Below are positions 16,740 through 24,306 of a DNA stretch of 64,000 nucleotides, one piece after another. Location: the NCBI GenBank assembly GCA_963815295.1, contig CAWFFZ010000008.1, forward strand, positions 124,001 to 188,000, read 5' to 3'. The number at the start of each line of letters is the position of its first letter. The stretch's first letter is position 1. This stretch comes from JACDHG01 sp963815295. Lineage in GTDB: Bacteria; Actinomycetota; Actinomycetes; Propionibacteriales; Nocardioidaceae. The position numbers and the translations under genes are program-made. The notes under the pieces are model-generated. The model worked only from the letters and a program-made list of their open reading frames with translations. It was not told the DNA's origin and did no database searches.

Positions 16740-17674
16740 GGGTCGCCGCCATCGACTGCGGCACCAATTCGCTGCGGCTCCTAGTGGCCGATCTCGACGT
16801 TGGGTCGGGCTTGGCAGACGAGGTCGAGCGTCGTACGACGATCGTCCGCCTCGGGCAGGACGTCGACCGCACGGGAGTCTTCGCCGTGGAGGCGCTGGAG
16901 CGGACGTTCGCCACGCTTGAGGAGTACGCGACGACGATCACGTCGCTGGGTGCCACCGCAACGCGCATGGTTGCGACGTCGGCTGCGCGAGACGTGGGCA
17001 ACCGGGGCGTCTTCGTAGCCGGTGTGCGAGAGCGGCTGGGGATCGAGCCCGACATCATCAGCGGCGACGAGGAAGCGCGGCTGTCATACGACGGAGCCAC
17101 CTCGGGATTGAGCATGGATGGGGGTCTCGAACGGCCGGTGCTGGTCGTGGACATCGGAGGAGGGTCGACGGAGTTCGTCGTCGGCGGCGTCGACGATGAG
17201 GCGGTGCGCGGTCAGTCCCTCGACATCGGCTCCGTGCGTATGACGGAGAGGCACTTGCGGTCCGACCCGCCGACCGCCGCCGAGGTCGCCTCCCTCGTGG
17301 CGGCCGTCGACCGGGCCCTCGACGACCTGAATATCCGGCTGAGCGACGCCGGCACGTTGGTGGGTGTGGCGGGCACTATCACCACGATGGCTGCGATGGC
17401 GCTGGGTCTGACGACGTACGACCGAGAGGCCATCCACCACGCGCACGTCCCAGCGCCCATCCTGCTTGCCGCTGTCGACCATGTGGTCGCGATGACGGTG
17501 GCAGAGCGCGCGGCGCTGGGCTTCATGGCGCCTGGCCGTGCTGACGTGATCGGCGGGGGAGCGCTCGTGCTCAGCCGGATCATGCTGCGGTCCGAAGCGC
17601 AGACGCTGGTGGCCTCCGAGCACGACATCCTCGACGGCATCGTCTGGTCTATGGCCGACCAGGCTCGCTCATGA
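16736..17674 (+). CDS. ppx: Ppx/GppA-family phosphatase (exopolyphosphatase)
   Basis: This 312-residue enzyme of the ASKHA ATPase fold hydrolyses terminal phosphate from polyphosphate and/or pppGpp. The two phosphate-binding loops are clear: AAIDCGTNSLRLLVAD at 4-19 and LVVDIGGGSTEFVVGG near 138-153. The catalytic Glu region (SGDEEARLSYDGA) lies near 108-120. The C-terminal helical domain of long E. coli Ppx is absent, as in the short actinobacterial proteins (Ppx1/Rv1026 type). It overlaps both neighbours by four bases and is part of the eno-ftsB-DUF501-ppx transcript. Confidence 0.93.
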   Translation: MRVAAIDCGTNSLRLLVADLDVGSGLADEVERRTTIVRLGQDVDRTGVFAVEALERTFATLEEYATTITSLGATATRMVATSAARDVGNRGVFVAGVRERLGIEPDIISGDEEARLSYDGATSGLSMDGGLERPVLVVDIGGGSTEFVVGGVDDEAVRGQSLDIGSVRMTERHLRSDPPTAAEVASLVAAVDRALDDLNIRLSDAGTLVGVAGTITTMAAMALGLTTYDREAIHHAHVPAPILLAAVDHVVAMTVAERAALGFMAPGRADVIGGGALVLSRIMLRSEAQTLVASEHDILDGIVWSMADQARS

Positions 17675-18594
17675 GCGCATCACGCGATGGTGGCCCGCCG
17701 CGGCTCCCACATCCCCTGACTGGCGACCTCTTCGCCAGCCCCGTGCCGCCTGGGACCGGCTGGCCGGACGACCCTGCCGCAAGCGCTGAGCCGGTGGCGG
17801 CACACGATGCCGAGGCGGTGGAGAGGTTGGCCGGCGAGGTGGCGTCGCTGCCGGTGTTGGATGCTGCCGTCTCGGTATGCCGGGCCTGCCCACGACTGGT
17901 GGCGTGGCGCGAGTCTGTCGCGGTGGAGAAGCGCCGGTCGTTTGCCGACGAGCCCTACTGGGGTCGACCGATCGCGGGCTGGGGGAGCGAGTTGCCCCGG
18001 GTCTTGGTGGTGGGGCTCGCACCCGCGGCCCACGGTGGCAACCGCACCGGGCGCATCTTCACCGGCGACCGATCGGGCGACTGGCTGTTCGCCGGCCTGC
18101 ACCGGGTAGGGCTGGCGGCGCAAGCGACGAGCGTGCACTCGGGCGACGGGCAACAGCTCAACCAGACCCGGATGGTCGCCGCGGTGCGTTGTGCGCCACC
18201 TGACAACAAGCCCACGCCGGCTGAGCGCGACACCTGCTCGCCGTGGCTGGACGCGGAGCTAGGGCTGGTGTTGGCGAGTCTGCGAGTTGTCGTCTGTCTG
18301 GGGTCGTTCGGCTGGGGTGCGGCGCTGGCTGCGCTGGCACGGCTGGGTCTCGAGGTGCCACGCCCACGGCCGGTGTTCGGGCACGCCTCCCGGGTCGAGC
18401 TCCGACGACGTACCGCGGAGATCCCCGTTGCGTCCGTGCCAGCGGTCGCTAGCGCGACCGCTGGCACGGACGCAACGCCGCTTGTGGTGCTGGGCTGCTA
18501 CCACCCGAGCCAGCAGAACACGTTCACCGGCAGGCTGACCGAGCCCATGCTCGACGCAGTACTCGGCGAGGCAGCGGATCTCGCTCGCCACTAG
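17671..18594 (+). CDS. Type-5 uracil-DNA glycosylase (UdgB), carrying an in-frame palindromic insertion
   Basis: The 307-residue base-excision repair enzyme should remove uracil, and often hypoxanthine, from DNA. CRACPRL (about 70-76) and CAPPDNKPTPAERDTCSPWL (about 174-193) supply the four cysteines of the Fe-S cluster. Motif A GLAPAAHGGNRTGRIFTGD is near 116-134, and motif B GCYHPSQQNTFTGRLT near 274-289. Between the strand containing RRRTAE and the motif-B strand PLVVLG, the coding DNA contains a perfect 24-bp inverted repeat (18426-18477). It encodes a low-complexity stretch rich in Val/Ala/Ser/Thr, about residues 253-269. This looks like a palindromic element inserted without breaking the frame, and it sits close to the active-site motif. 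The start ATG overlaps the ppx stop. Confidence 0.9.
   Translation: MSASRDGGPPRLPHPLTGDLFASPVPPGTGWPDDPAASAEPVAAHDAEAVERLAGEVASLPVLDAAVSVCRACPRLVAWRESVAVEKRRSFADEPYWGRPIAGWGSELPRVLVVGLAPAAHGGNRTGRIFTGDRSGDWLFAGLHRVGLAAQATSVHSGDGQQLNQTRMVAAVRCAPPDNKPTPAERDTCSPWLDAELGLVLASLRVVVCLGSFGWGAALAALARLGLEVPRPRPVFGHASRVELRRRTAEIPVASVPAVASATAGTDATPLVVLGCYHPSQQNTFTGRLTEPMLDAVLGEAADLARH
18426..18477. repeat. 52-bp palindromic element (copy 1, inside the UDG gene)
   Basis: Two perfectly complementary 24-base arms flank a TAGC centre. The left arm starts CGTTGCGTCCGTGCC and ends AGCGGTCGC. An equally long relative, 38 of 52 bases identical, lies at 20087-20138. The pair points to a dispersed REP-like family. 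Confidence 0.85.
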
Positions 18595-18716
18595 CGCCGA
18601 GACCGGTGGTCCGAGCCCAAGCGGATCTCCATAGCCGCAGTCACGCCTGCTGCGGCAACGGTTCCGCTCCCCCGAGGCGCCACGAGACACAGTGGCCGGT
18701 GTCACTCAGCCGACCC

Positions 18717-18734
18717 TTGTGAAAGTTTTCACGA
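18717..18734 (+). promoter_or_regulatory. Rex-type operator overlapping the ndh promoter
   Basis: TTGTGAAAGTTTTCACGA fits the Rex consensus TGTGAANNNNTTCACA except for its last base. It overlaps a promoter: TTGTGA (18717-18722), an 18-base spacer and TAGGAT (18741-18746). Rex senses the NADH/NAD+ ratio and represses ndh in Streptomyces (established); its action here is inferred. Confidence 0.75.
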
Positions 18735-18786
18735 GAGACCTAGGATGGACACGGAAGAGTCTGAAGGCGTTGAGAGGGAGGATCCC

Positions 18787-20082
18787 GTGAGCACTCCGCA
18801 CATCGTCATCGCAGGCGGTGGCTACGTCGGCATGTACACCGCGCTGGGCCTGCAGAAGGCCTTGCGGCGTGGCGAAGCTCGCGTCACCGTCATCGACCCC
18901 CGGTCATCGATGACCTACCAGCCGTTCCTTCCCGAGGCTGCTGCCGGCTCACTCGAGGCCCGACACGTGGTCGTGCCGCTCCGCAAGACTCTGCACGGCT
19001 GCGACGTCCTTACGGCGCGAATCACCTCGATCGACCATGCAGCGAAGACGCTGACCGTCGAGCCACCGCAAGGTGAGTCTTACGAACTCGCGTACGACGA
19101 GTTGGTGGTGGCCATTGGCTCGGTCGCCCGCACCCTGCCCATCCCCGGTCTCAAGGAGCACGGGATGGGGTTCAAGCAGATCGAAGAGGCCATCGCACTG
19201 CGAAACCAGGTGCTCGACCGCCTCGATCTCGCCACATCCGTGCTCGACCCCGGCACCCGGCAGTGCGCGTTGACGTTCGTCTTCGTCGGCGGCGGATACG
19301 CGGGAGTCGAAGCGCTCGCAGAGATTGAGGACATGGCGCGGTTTGCCACCCGCTACTACGAGTCGATCACCGAGGACGACCTCCGGTTCATCCTTGTTGA
19401 GGCGACCGACCGGATCCTGCCCGAGGTGGGACCCGATCTAGGTCGCTACACGGTCCAGCGACTGCGTGACCGCGGCATCGACGTACGCCTCAACACCCGG
19501 CTCGAGTCTGCCGAAAACCATCACATCGTGCTTTCCGACGGGGACGAGTTCGACGCCGACACGCTCGTCTGGACGGCGGGGGTCAAGGCCAGCCCGGTAC
19601 TAGTCGACAGTGACCTGCCCCTGGACGACAAGGGTCGCGTCAAGGCGCTGCCCAACCTGAGGGTCGAAGGCCTCGAGCACGTCTGGACCGCCGGCGACAA
19701 TGCGGCCGTCCCTGACCTCACGAGCCCGGGCCAGTTCTGCTCGCCGAGCGCGCAGCATGCAGTGCGCCAGGCCCGGCTACTCGCCAAGAACTTGGTGCGG
19801 TCGCTGCGCGGAGAGGAGCTCAAGGACTACAAGCACAAGCACGTGGGGTCCGTCGCGAGCCTCGGCCTCCACAAGGGTGTTGCGCAGGTGTATGGCATCA
19901 AGCTCAAGGGCTTCCCCGCCTGGTTCATGCACCGCACCTACCACCTGAGCCGGATGCCAACGCTGAGCAAGAAGGTACGGGTCGTACTCGACTGGACGCT
20001 TGCCTTGTTCTTCAGCCGCGACATCGTGTCGCTGGGAACTCTGCAACGTGCCCGCGACGACTTCGACCGCGCAAGCCGCTGA
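18787..20082 (+). CDS. ndh: Type II NADH:quinone dehydrogenase (NAD(P)/FAD-dependent oxidoreductase)
   Basis: The 431-residue peripheral membrane flavoprotein passes electrons from NADH to menaquinone without proton pumping. The FAD-binding motif IVIAGGGYVGMYTA is at 6-19. The NADH-binding motif FVFVGGGYAGVEALAE is near 160-175. The FAD-closing TAGDNAAVPD is near 301-310. A C-terminal amphipathic region (about 370-415) would anchor it to the membrane. The GTG at 18787 follows GGGAGG by 5 bases; the upstream ATG at 18745 falls within the -10 element and is rejected. A Rex-type operator overlaps the promoter, so repression at low NADH/NAD+ is expected. The gene is monocistronic. Confidence 0.93.
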   Translation: MSTPHIVIAGGGYVGMYTALGLQKALRRGEARVTVIDPRSSMTYQPFLPEAAAGSLEARHVVVPLRKTLHGCDVLTARITSIDHAAKTLTVEPPQGESYELAYDELVVAIGSVARTLPIPGLKEHGMGFKQIEEAIALRNQVLDRLDLATSVLDPGTRQCALTFVFVGGGYAGVEALAEIEDMARFATRYYESITEDDLRFILVEATDRILPEVGPDLGRYTVQRLRDRGIDVRLNTRLESAENHHIVLSDGDEFDADTLVWTAGVKASPVLVDSDLPLDDKGRVKALPNLRVEGLEHVWTAGDNAAVPDLTSPGQFCSPSAQHAVRQARLLAKNLVRSLRGEELKDYKHKHVGSVASLGLHKGVAQVYGIKLKGFPAWFMHRTYHLSRMPTLSKKVRVVLDWTLALFFSRDIVSLGTLQRARDDFDRASR

Positions 20083-20086
20083 GCCC

Positions 20087-20138
20087 CCTTGCGTCCGTAC
20101 CTCCGGTCGCGATAGCGCTCAGTTGCACGGATGCAAGG
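20087..20138. repeat. 52-bp palindromic element (copy 2, after ndh)
   Basis: The outer arms CCTTGCGTCCGT and ACGGATGCAAGG pair over 12 bases with one G-T wobble. The inner arms are partly decayed around GATA. Length and outer sequence match the copy at 18426-18477. It lies 5 bases after the ndh stop and may also act as its terminator. Confidence 0.75.
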
Positions 20139-20179
20139 GTCGCGGCGGGTGGCGGCCTACGATGAGACGCGGCGAGCGG

Positions 20180-20255
20180 CCCCCGTATCCCAACTGGCAG
20201 AGGACGCACCCTTAAAAGGTGCTCAGTGTGGGTTCGAATCCCACCGGGGGCACCA
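20180..20255 (+). tRNA. tRNA with UAA anticodon (predicted tRNA-Leu), short variable arm
   Basis: The acceptor GCCCCCG/CGGGGGC, discriminator A and encoded CCA (20253-20255) are perfect. The anticodon stem GCACC/GGTGC encloses CTTAAAA (anticodon TAA at 20214-20216). The T arm GTGGG-TTCGAAT-CCCAC is canonical. The variable region is only TCAGT, whereas bacterial tRNA-Leu normally has a long class II arm, so LeuRS recognition is uncertain. The D stem is short (TCC/GGA). It precedes the hyp cluster. Confidence 0.85.
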
Positions 20256-20465
20256 CTGGTGGTCACCCGGCCCCACCTGAGCCCCTATCGGATCCGATCG
20301 ACGACCACTCTGGTCTAGCGCTGAGAGTCCGTCAGTCGTAGATTGCCGGAATCAGGTATTGCCGACCGGTAAGCAGGCTCGGCGCCGGTCTCCCGCCCGG
20401 AGCCGAGCTCTTACCCGCTGGCTACACCTGCCAGTCGGAGTGTGCGGACTCATTGGAGTTCACCG

Positions 20466-22823
20466 GTGGTAGCTGCATCTGGGCGACAGCGTCGGCGGTT
20501 CATCATCCGCGGCGTCGTGCAAGGCGTGGGTTTTCGCCCCCACGTCTACGCACTCGCGAGGTCACTCGACCTCTCGGGGGGTGTGTGGAACGACGCCAAC
20601 GGAGTCGTCGTCGAGGTCGAGGGCGACCCAGCAGCGCTGGACGCCTTCGGCAGGCGCGTTGAGGCTGACGCGCCCCCTCTTGCGTCGGTGGCCGACGTTT
20701 CCTGGACGACGACGGGCTGCCGGGGCGGCACGGAGTTCGCCGTACGCGCCTCGGAGTCAGGTCCCGGCCGGACTTTCGTCTCGCCTGACGTGACGATCTG
20801 CGAGCCGTGTCTCGACGATCTTCGAGACCCGGAAAACCGCCGCTACCGACACCCGTTCGTCACCTGTACCAACTGCGGCCCGCGGTTCACGATCACCACG
20901 GGGCTGCCTTACGACCGGCCAACGACGACCATGGCCGGATTCGCGATGTGCGCGGACTGCGCTGCCGAGTACGTCGACCCGGGTGACCGCCGCTTCCACG
21001 CGCAGACGATCTGCTGTCCCGGATGCGGGCCCACGCTGTCGCTGGTCGGTCCGGACCGGGCGACCGCCGAAGGTGAGGACGCCATCGCCGAAGCGCGCAG
21101 GCTGCTCGTCGAGGGGGCGGTCGTTGCGGTGAAGGGCTTGGGCGGCTACCACCTCGCCTGCGATGCCACCAACGAGACCTCGGTCCTGACGCTACGGAAG
21201 CGCAAGCAACGCGGCGACAAGCCATTCGCGGTGATGGTGGCCGACCGGAGCGTTGCCGAGCGCTTTGTCGACCTCTCCGAGGGAGACGCGAACCTGTTGA
21301 CCGGACGCAGTCACCCCGTTGTGCTCGCGCCCCGACTCGGCGACGCGTCGCTCAGCGGTGCAGTCGCGCCGTGCAATGCCGACGTCGGCGTGATGCTTGC
21401 GTACACGCCAATGCACCACCTCTTGCTCGGCCTGCCGGGAGATGTCCGAGGCCCAGATGCACTGGTCATGACGAGCGGCAACCTGGCCGGTGAGCCCATC
21501 GTCTTCGACGACACTGACGCTCTCCACCGCCTCGCCGACCTAGCCGACGCGTGGTTGACCCACGATCGCCCGATCTATGTTCCGTGCGATGACTCGGTTA
21601 CCCGGGCCATCGACGGCCGCGAGTCCCCGATCCGTCGGTCGCGCGGCCAGGCTCCACTGCCACTCGACTTGTCCTTCGATTCGCCGGCTGCCCTCGGTGT
21701 GGGTGCCGACATGAAGAACACCTTCTGCCTCGCCGAGGGCCGGCTGGCGTGGATGTCGGCGCATATCGGTGACATGGACGACCTCTCGACCCTCCTCGCG
21801 TACGGACTCGCAGAGGAGCACCTGGAGATGCTGACCGGGGTCAGCGCGACTGCCCTGGCCGCCGACCGGCATCCGGCGTACCGGTCTCGCAAGTGGGCGC
21901 TCGACCAGGCCGACGGTCGGCCGGTGACCGGCGTGCAGCACCATCACGCTCACGTCGCCGCCACCATGGCTGACAACCGGGTACCCGATGGCATCCAGGT
22001 GCTCGGCGTTGCCTTCGACGGAACGGGTTACGGCGAGGATGGTGCCGTGTGGGGCGGGGAGTTCCTGGTCGCCGACTACCGCTCGTTCGACCGGGCAACT
22101 CATCTTGCGTACGTCCCCCTCCCGAGTGGTGACGCCGGCGTGCGGAACCCCAACCGGATGGCGCTCTCGCACCTGCGTAGCGCGGGCGTCGACTGGGACC
22201 TGGCGCTGCCGTGCGTGCGTGCGAGCGATCCCGACGAGCTCGCGCTGCTCGATCGGCAGCTCGACACCGGGTTCGGCTGCGCGCCAACCTCGAGCATGGG
22301 TCGCCTCTTCGACGCAGTCGCCTCGATCGCTGGCGTCTGCCACCGGGCCGGGTATGACGCACAAGCGGCCATGGAGCTCGAGGCGCGTGCACGCTCCGTT
22401 GGTCAGGTGGAGGGCTACCGGTTCGGCCTGGGCGAGTCTTCGAGAATGCCCGTAGATCCCAGTCCAGTGATCAGGCAGGCTTCGTCCGACATCCTCAGTG
22501 GAGCAGCGCCGGAGTTTATAGCTGCAAGGTTCCAGCAGGGGGTCGTCGACATGGTCCTGGCTGTGCTCCAACGGCTGCGCGACGAGACAGGCCTCGTGCA
22601 CGCCACGCTCAGCGGCGGCGTCTTCCTCAACCGCTTCCTGACCTACCGCTGCGCCGAAGCGCTGGCGGCGGACGGGTTCGAAGTACTGCAGCACCACCGG
22701 GTTCCGGCCAGTGACGCGGGGATAGCCCTGGGTCAAGTGGCCGTCCTCGCTCACATGCACCAGTTACCTCGCGCGACCACCAGACGGCCGAAGCCGTCGG
22801 AAAAGGAGATGCCATGTGCCTAG
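20466..22823 (+). CDS. hypF: Carbamoyltransferase HypF ([NiFe]-hydrogenase maturation)
   Basis: The 785-residue enzyme makes the cyanide ligands of the hydrogenase Fe site, transferring a carbamoyl group from carbamoyl phosphate to the C-terminal Cys of HypE. Domains in order: acylphosphatase (about 8-95, GVVQGVGFRPHVY); two zinc-finger pairs (about 105-190, CEPCLDDL, CTNCGPRF, CADCAAEY, CPGCGPT); YrdC-like (about 200-375, KGLGGYHLACDA); and the Kae1-like carbamoyltransferase (about 400-780, HHHAHVAATMAD). GTG 20466 is preferred over 20442 because GGAG lies upstream at a good distance. hypC begins 10 bases before its stop. Only 210 bp separate it from the preceding tRNA. Confidence 0.96.
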   Translation: MVAASGRQRRRFIIRGVVQGVGFRPHVYALARSLDLSGGVWNDANGVVVEVEGDPAALDAFGRRVEADAPPLASVADVSWTTTGCRGGTEFAVRASESGPGRTFVSPDVTICEPCLDDLRDPENRRYRHPFVTCTNCGPRFTITTGLPYDRPTTTMAGFAMCADCAAEYVDPGDRRFHAQTICCPGCGPTLSLVGPDRATAEGEDAIAEARRLLVEGAVVAVKGLGGYHLACDATNETSVLTLRKRKQRGDKPFAVMVADRSVAERFVDLSEGDANLLTGRSHPVVLAPRLGDASLSGAVAPCNADVGVMLAYTPMHHLLLGLPGDVRGPDALVMTSGNLAGEPIVFDDTDALHRLADLADAWLTHDRPIYVPCDDSVTRAIDGRESPIRRSRGQAPLPLDLSFDSPAALGVGADMKNTFCLAEGRLAWMSAHIGDMDDLSTLLAYGLAEEHLEMLTGVSATALAADRHPAYRSRKWALDQADGRPVTGVQHHHAHVAATMADNRVPDGIQVLGVAFDGTGYGEDGAVWGGEFLVADYRSFDRATHLAYVPLPSGDAGVRNPNRMALSHLRSAGVDWDLALPCVRASDPDELALLDRQLDTGFGCAPTSSMGRLFDAVASIAGVCHRAGYDAQAAMELEARARSVGQVEGYRFGLGESSRMPVDPSPVIRQASSDILSGAAPEFIAARFQQGVVDMVLAVLQRLRDETGLVHATLSGGVFLNRFLTYRCAEALAADGFEVLQHHRVPASDAGIALGQVAVLAHMHQLPRATTRRPKPSEKEMPCA

Positions 22824-23167
22824 CGGTTCCTGGACAGGTTCTCTCGATCGCCGAAAGCGACGGGACGCTCATGGCCCAGGTCGACTTCGGCGGAGTGACC
22901 AAGGAGGTGTGCCTGGAGTATGTCCCTGACTTGCAAGTTGGCGAGTACACCATCGTTCACGTCGGGTTCGCCCTTCAGCGACTCGACGAGCAGTCGGCTC
23001 TCGACACCCTCGAGGTCTTCCGTCAGATGGGAGAGCTCGAGGCGGAGTTCGGCGACCACTGGGGCAGGGCTGCCGAACAGGCCGGTATGCCGAGACCCGA
23101 CCTGCAGAGTCCGGGCGAGCCCACCGCCCACCCGCAGAGCCCACACGGGGAAGGAGACGTGTCATGA
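22814..23167 (+). CDS. hypC: Hydrogenase maturation chaperone HypC/HypG family
   Basis: This small cytoplasmic chaperone has 117 residues. It starts MCLAVPGQV, containing the essential Cys2 that holds the Fe(CN)2CO fragment and contacts the large subunit. The core (1-75) is a typical OB-like HypC with VDFGGVTKEVCLEYVPD and VGDYTI-like VGEYTIVHVGFAL. The extra 40 residues at the C-terminus are polar and Pro-rich, longer than the usual 75-90. It overlaps hypF by 10 bases and hypD by 4, so the complex partners are translated in tandem. Confidence 0.95.
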   Translation: MCLAVPGQVLSIAESDGTLMAQVDFGGVTKEVCLEYVPDLQVGEYTIVHVGFALQRLDEQSALDTLEVFRQMGELEAEFGDHWGRAAEQAGMPRPDLQSPGEPTAHPQSPHGEGDVS

Positions 23168-24306
23168 AGTACCTCGAGGAGTTCCAGGACCCGGCCCTTG
23201 CCGAGCGAATTCTCGAAGACATCCACGCGACGGCCAAGCAACCCTGGGCGATGATGGAGGTCTGCGGTGGACAGACGCACTCGATCATCAGGCACGGCCT
23301 CGACCAGCTGCTACCCGAGGGCATCGAGCTGATCCACGGGCCGGGGTGCCCGGTCTGTGTCACCCCGCTCGAGATCATCGACAAAGCACTGGAGATCGCT
23401 GCCCGGCCGGACGTGATCTTCTGCTCGTTCGGAGACATGCTGCGGGTGCCAGGGAGCAGCGACGACCTGTTCCGGATCAAGAGCGCGGGCGGCGACGTAC
23501 GCGTCGTCTACTCCCCGCTCGACGCGCTCAAGATCGCCGTGAACAACCCCGACCGCGAGGTGGTCTTCTTCGGAATCGGCTTCGAGACCACCGCACCTCC
23601 GAACGCCATGACGGTCTACCAGGCGAAGAAGCTCGGCATCGAGAACTTCAGCCTCCTGGTCAGCCACGTGCGGGTGCCACCGGCGATTGAGGCGATCATG
23701 ACGTCGCCGGTCTGTCGGGTGCAGGCGTTCCTCGCGGCCGGCCATGTGTGCACGGTGATGGGCATCGGCGAGTATCCAGAACTGTCGGACCGGTTCAAGG
23801 TGCCGATCGTGGTGACCGGCTTCGAACCCCTCGACATCCTCGAAGGTATTCGGCGTGCGGTCCACCAGCTCGAGGAGGGCCGGTACGAGGTGGAGAACGC
23901 CTACCCACGCGTCGTCTCCCCTGAGGGCAACCCGGTGGCGCGGAAGATGCTCGAGGACGTCTTCGAAGTCGTCGACCGGTCCTGGCGCGGCATCGGGATG
24001 ATCCCGCAGAGCGGATGGCGGTTGTCGGAGCGCTACCAGCCGTTTGACGCGGAGCACCGCTTCGCGGTGACTGCCATGCACAGCGAGGAGTCGTCGATCT
24101 GCCGCAGTGGCGAGGTCCTGCAGGGCCTGATCAAACCCCACGAGTGCTCGGCCTTCGGCACGCAGTGCACCCCGCGCAAGCCGCTCGGCGCAACCATGGT
24201 CTCCAGTGAGGGCGCCTGTGCGGCGTACTACCTCTACCGAAGGATGCAGACGACCGAGCAGCCGGCGGGGGCCGAGCGAAAGGCGGAGGTGACTTCCGTT
24301 GGCTGA
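23164..24306 (+). CDS. hypD: Hydrogenase maturation scaffold HypD (Fe-S protein)
   Basis: The 380-residue scaffold works with HypC; on it the Fe atom receives CN and CO. Conserved features are MEVCGGQTHSI (about 34-44), GPGCPVCVTP (about 59-68), FGIGFETTAP near 138-147, and the C-terminal cysteines of CSAFGTQCTPRKPLGATM and SSEGACAAYY (about 323-355), which bind the [4Fe-4S] cluster. The length is standard. The start overlaps the hypC stop and the hypE start overlaps its end by 8 bases. Confidence 0.96.
   Translation: MKYLEEFQDPALAERILEDIHATAKQPWAMMEVCGGQTHSIIRHGLDQLLPEGIELIHGPGCPVCVTPLEIIDKALEIAARPDVIFCSFGDMLRVPGSSDDLFRIKSAGGDVRVVYSPLDALKIAVNNPDREVVFFGIGFETTAPPNAMTVYQAKKLGIENFSLLVSHVRVPPAIEAIMTSPVCRVQAFLAAGHVCTVMGIGEYPELSDRFKVPIVVTGFEPLDILEGIRRAVHQLEEGRYEVENAYPRVVSPEGNPVARKMLEDVFEVVDRSWRGIGMIPQSGWRLSERYQPFDAEHRFAVTAMHSEESSICRSGEVLQGLIKPHECSAFGTQCTPRKPLGATMVSSEGACAAYYLYRRMQTTEQPAGAERKAEVTSVG

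Noticed and set aside
18745..18786. ATG 18745 as the ndh start
   Set aside because: It lies inside the -10 element, and the GTG at 18787 has a strong ribosome site next to the Rossmann motif.
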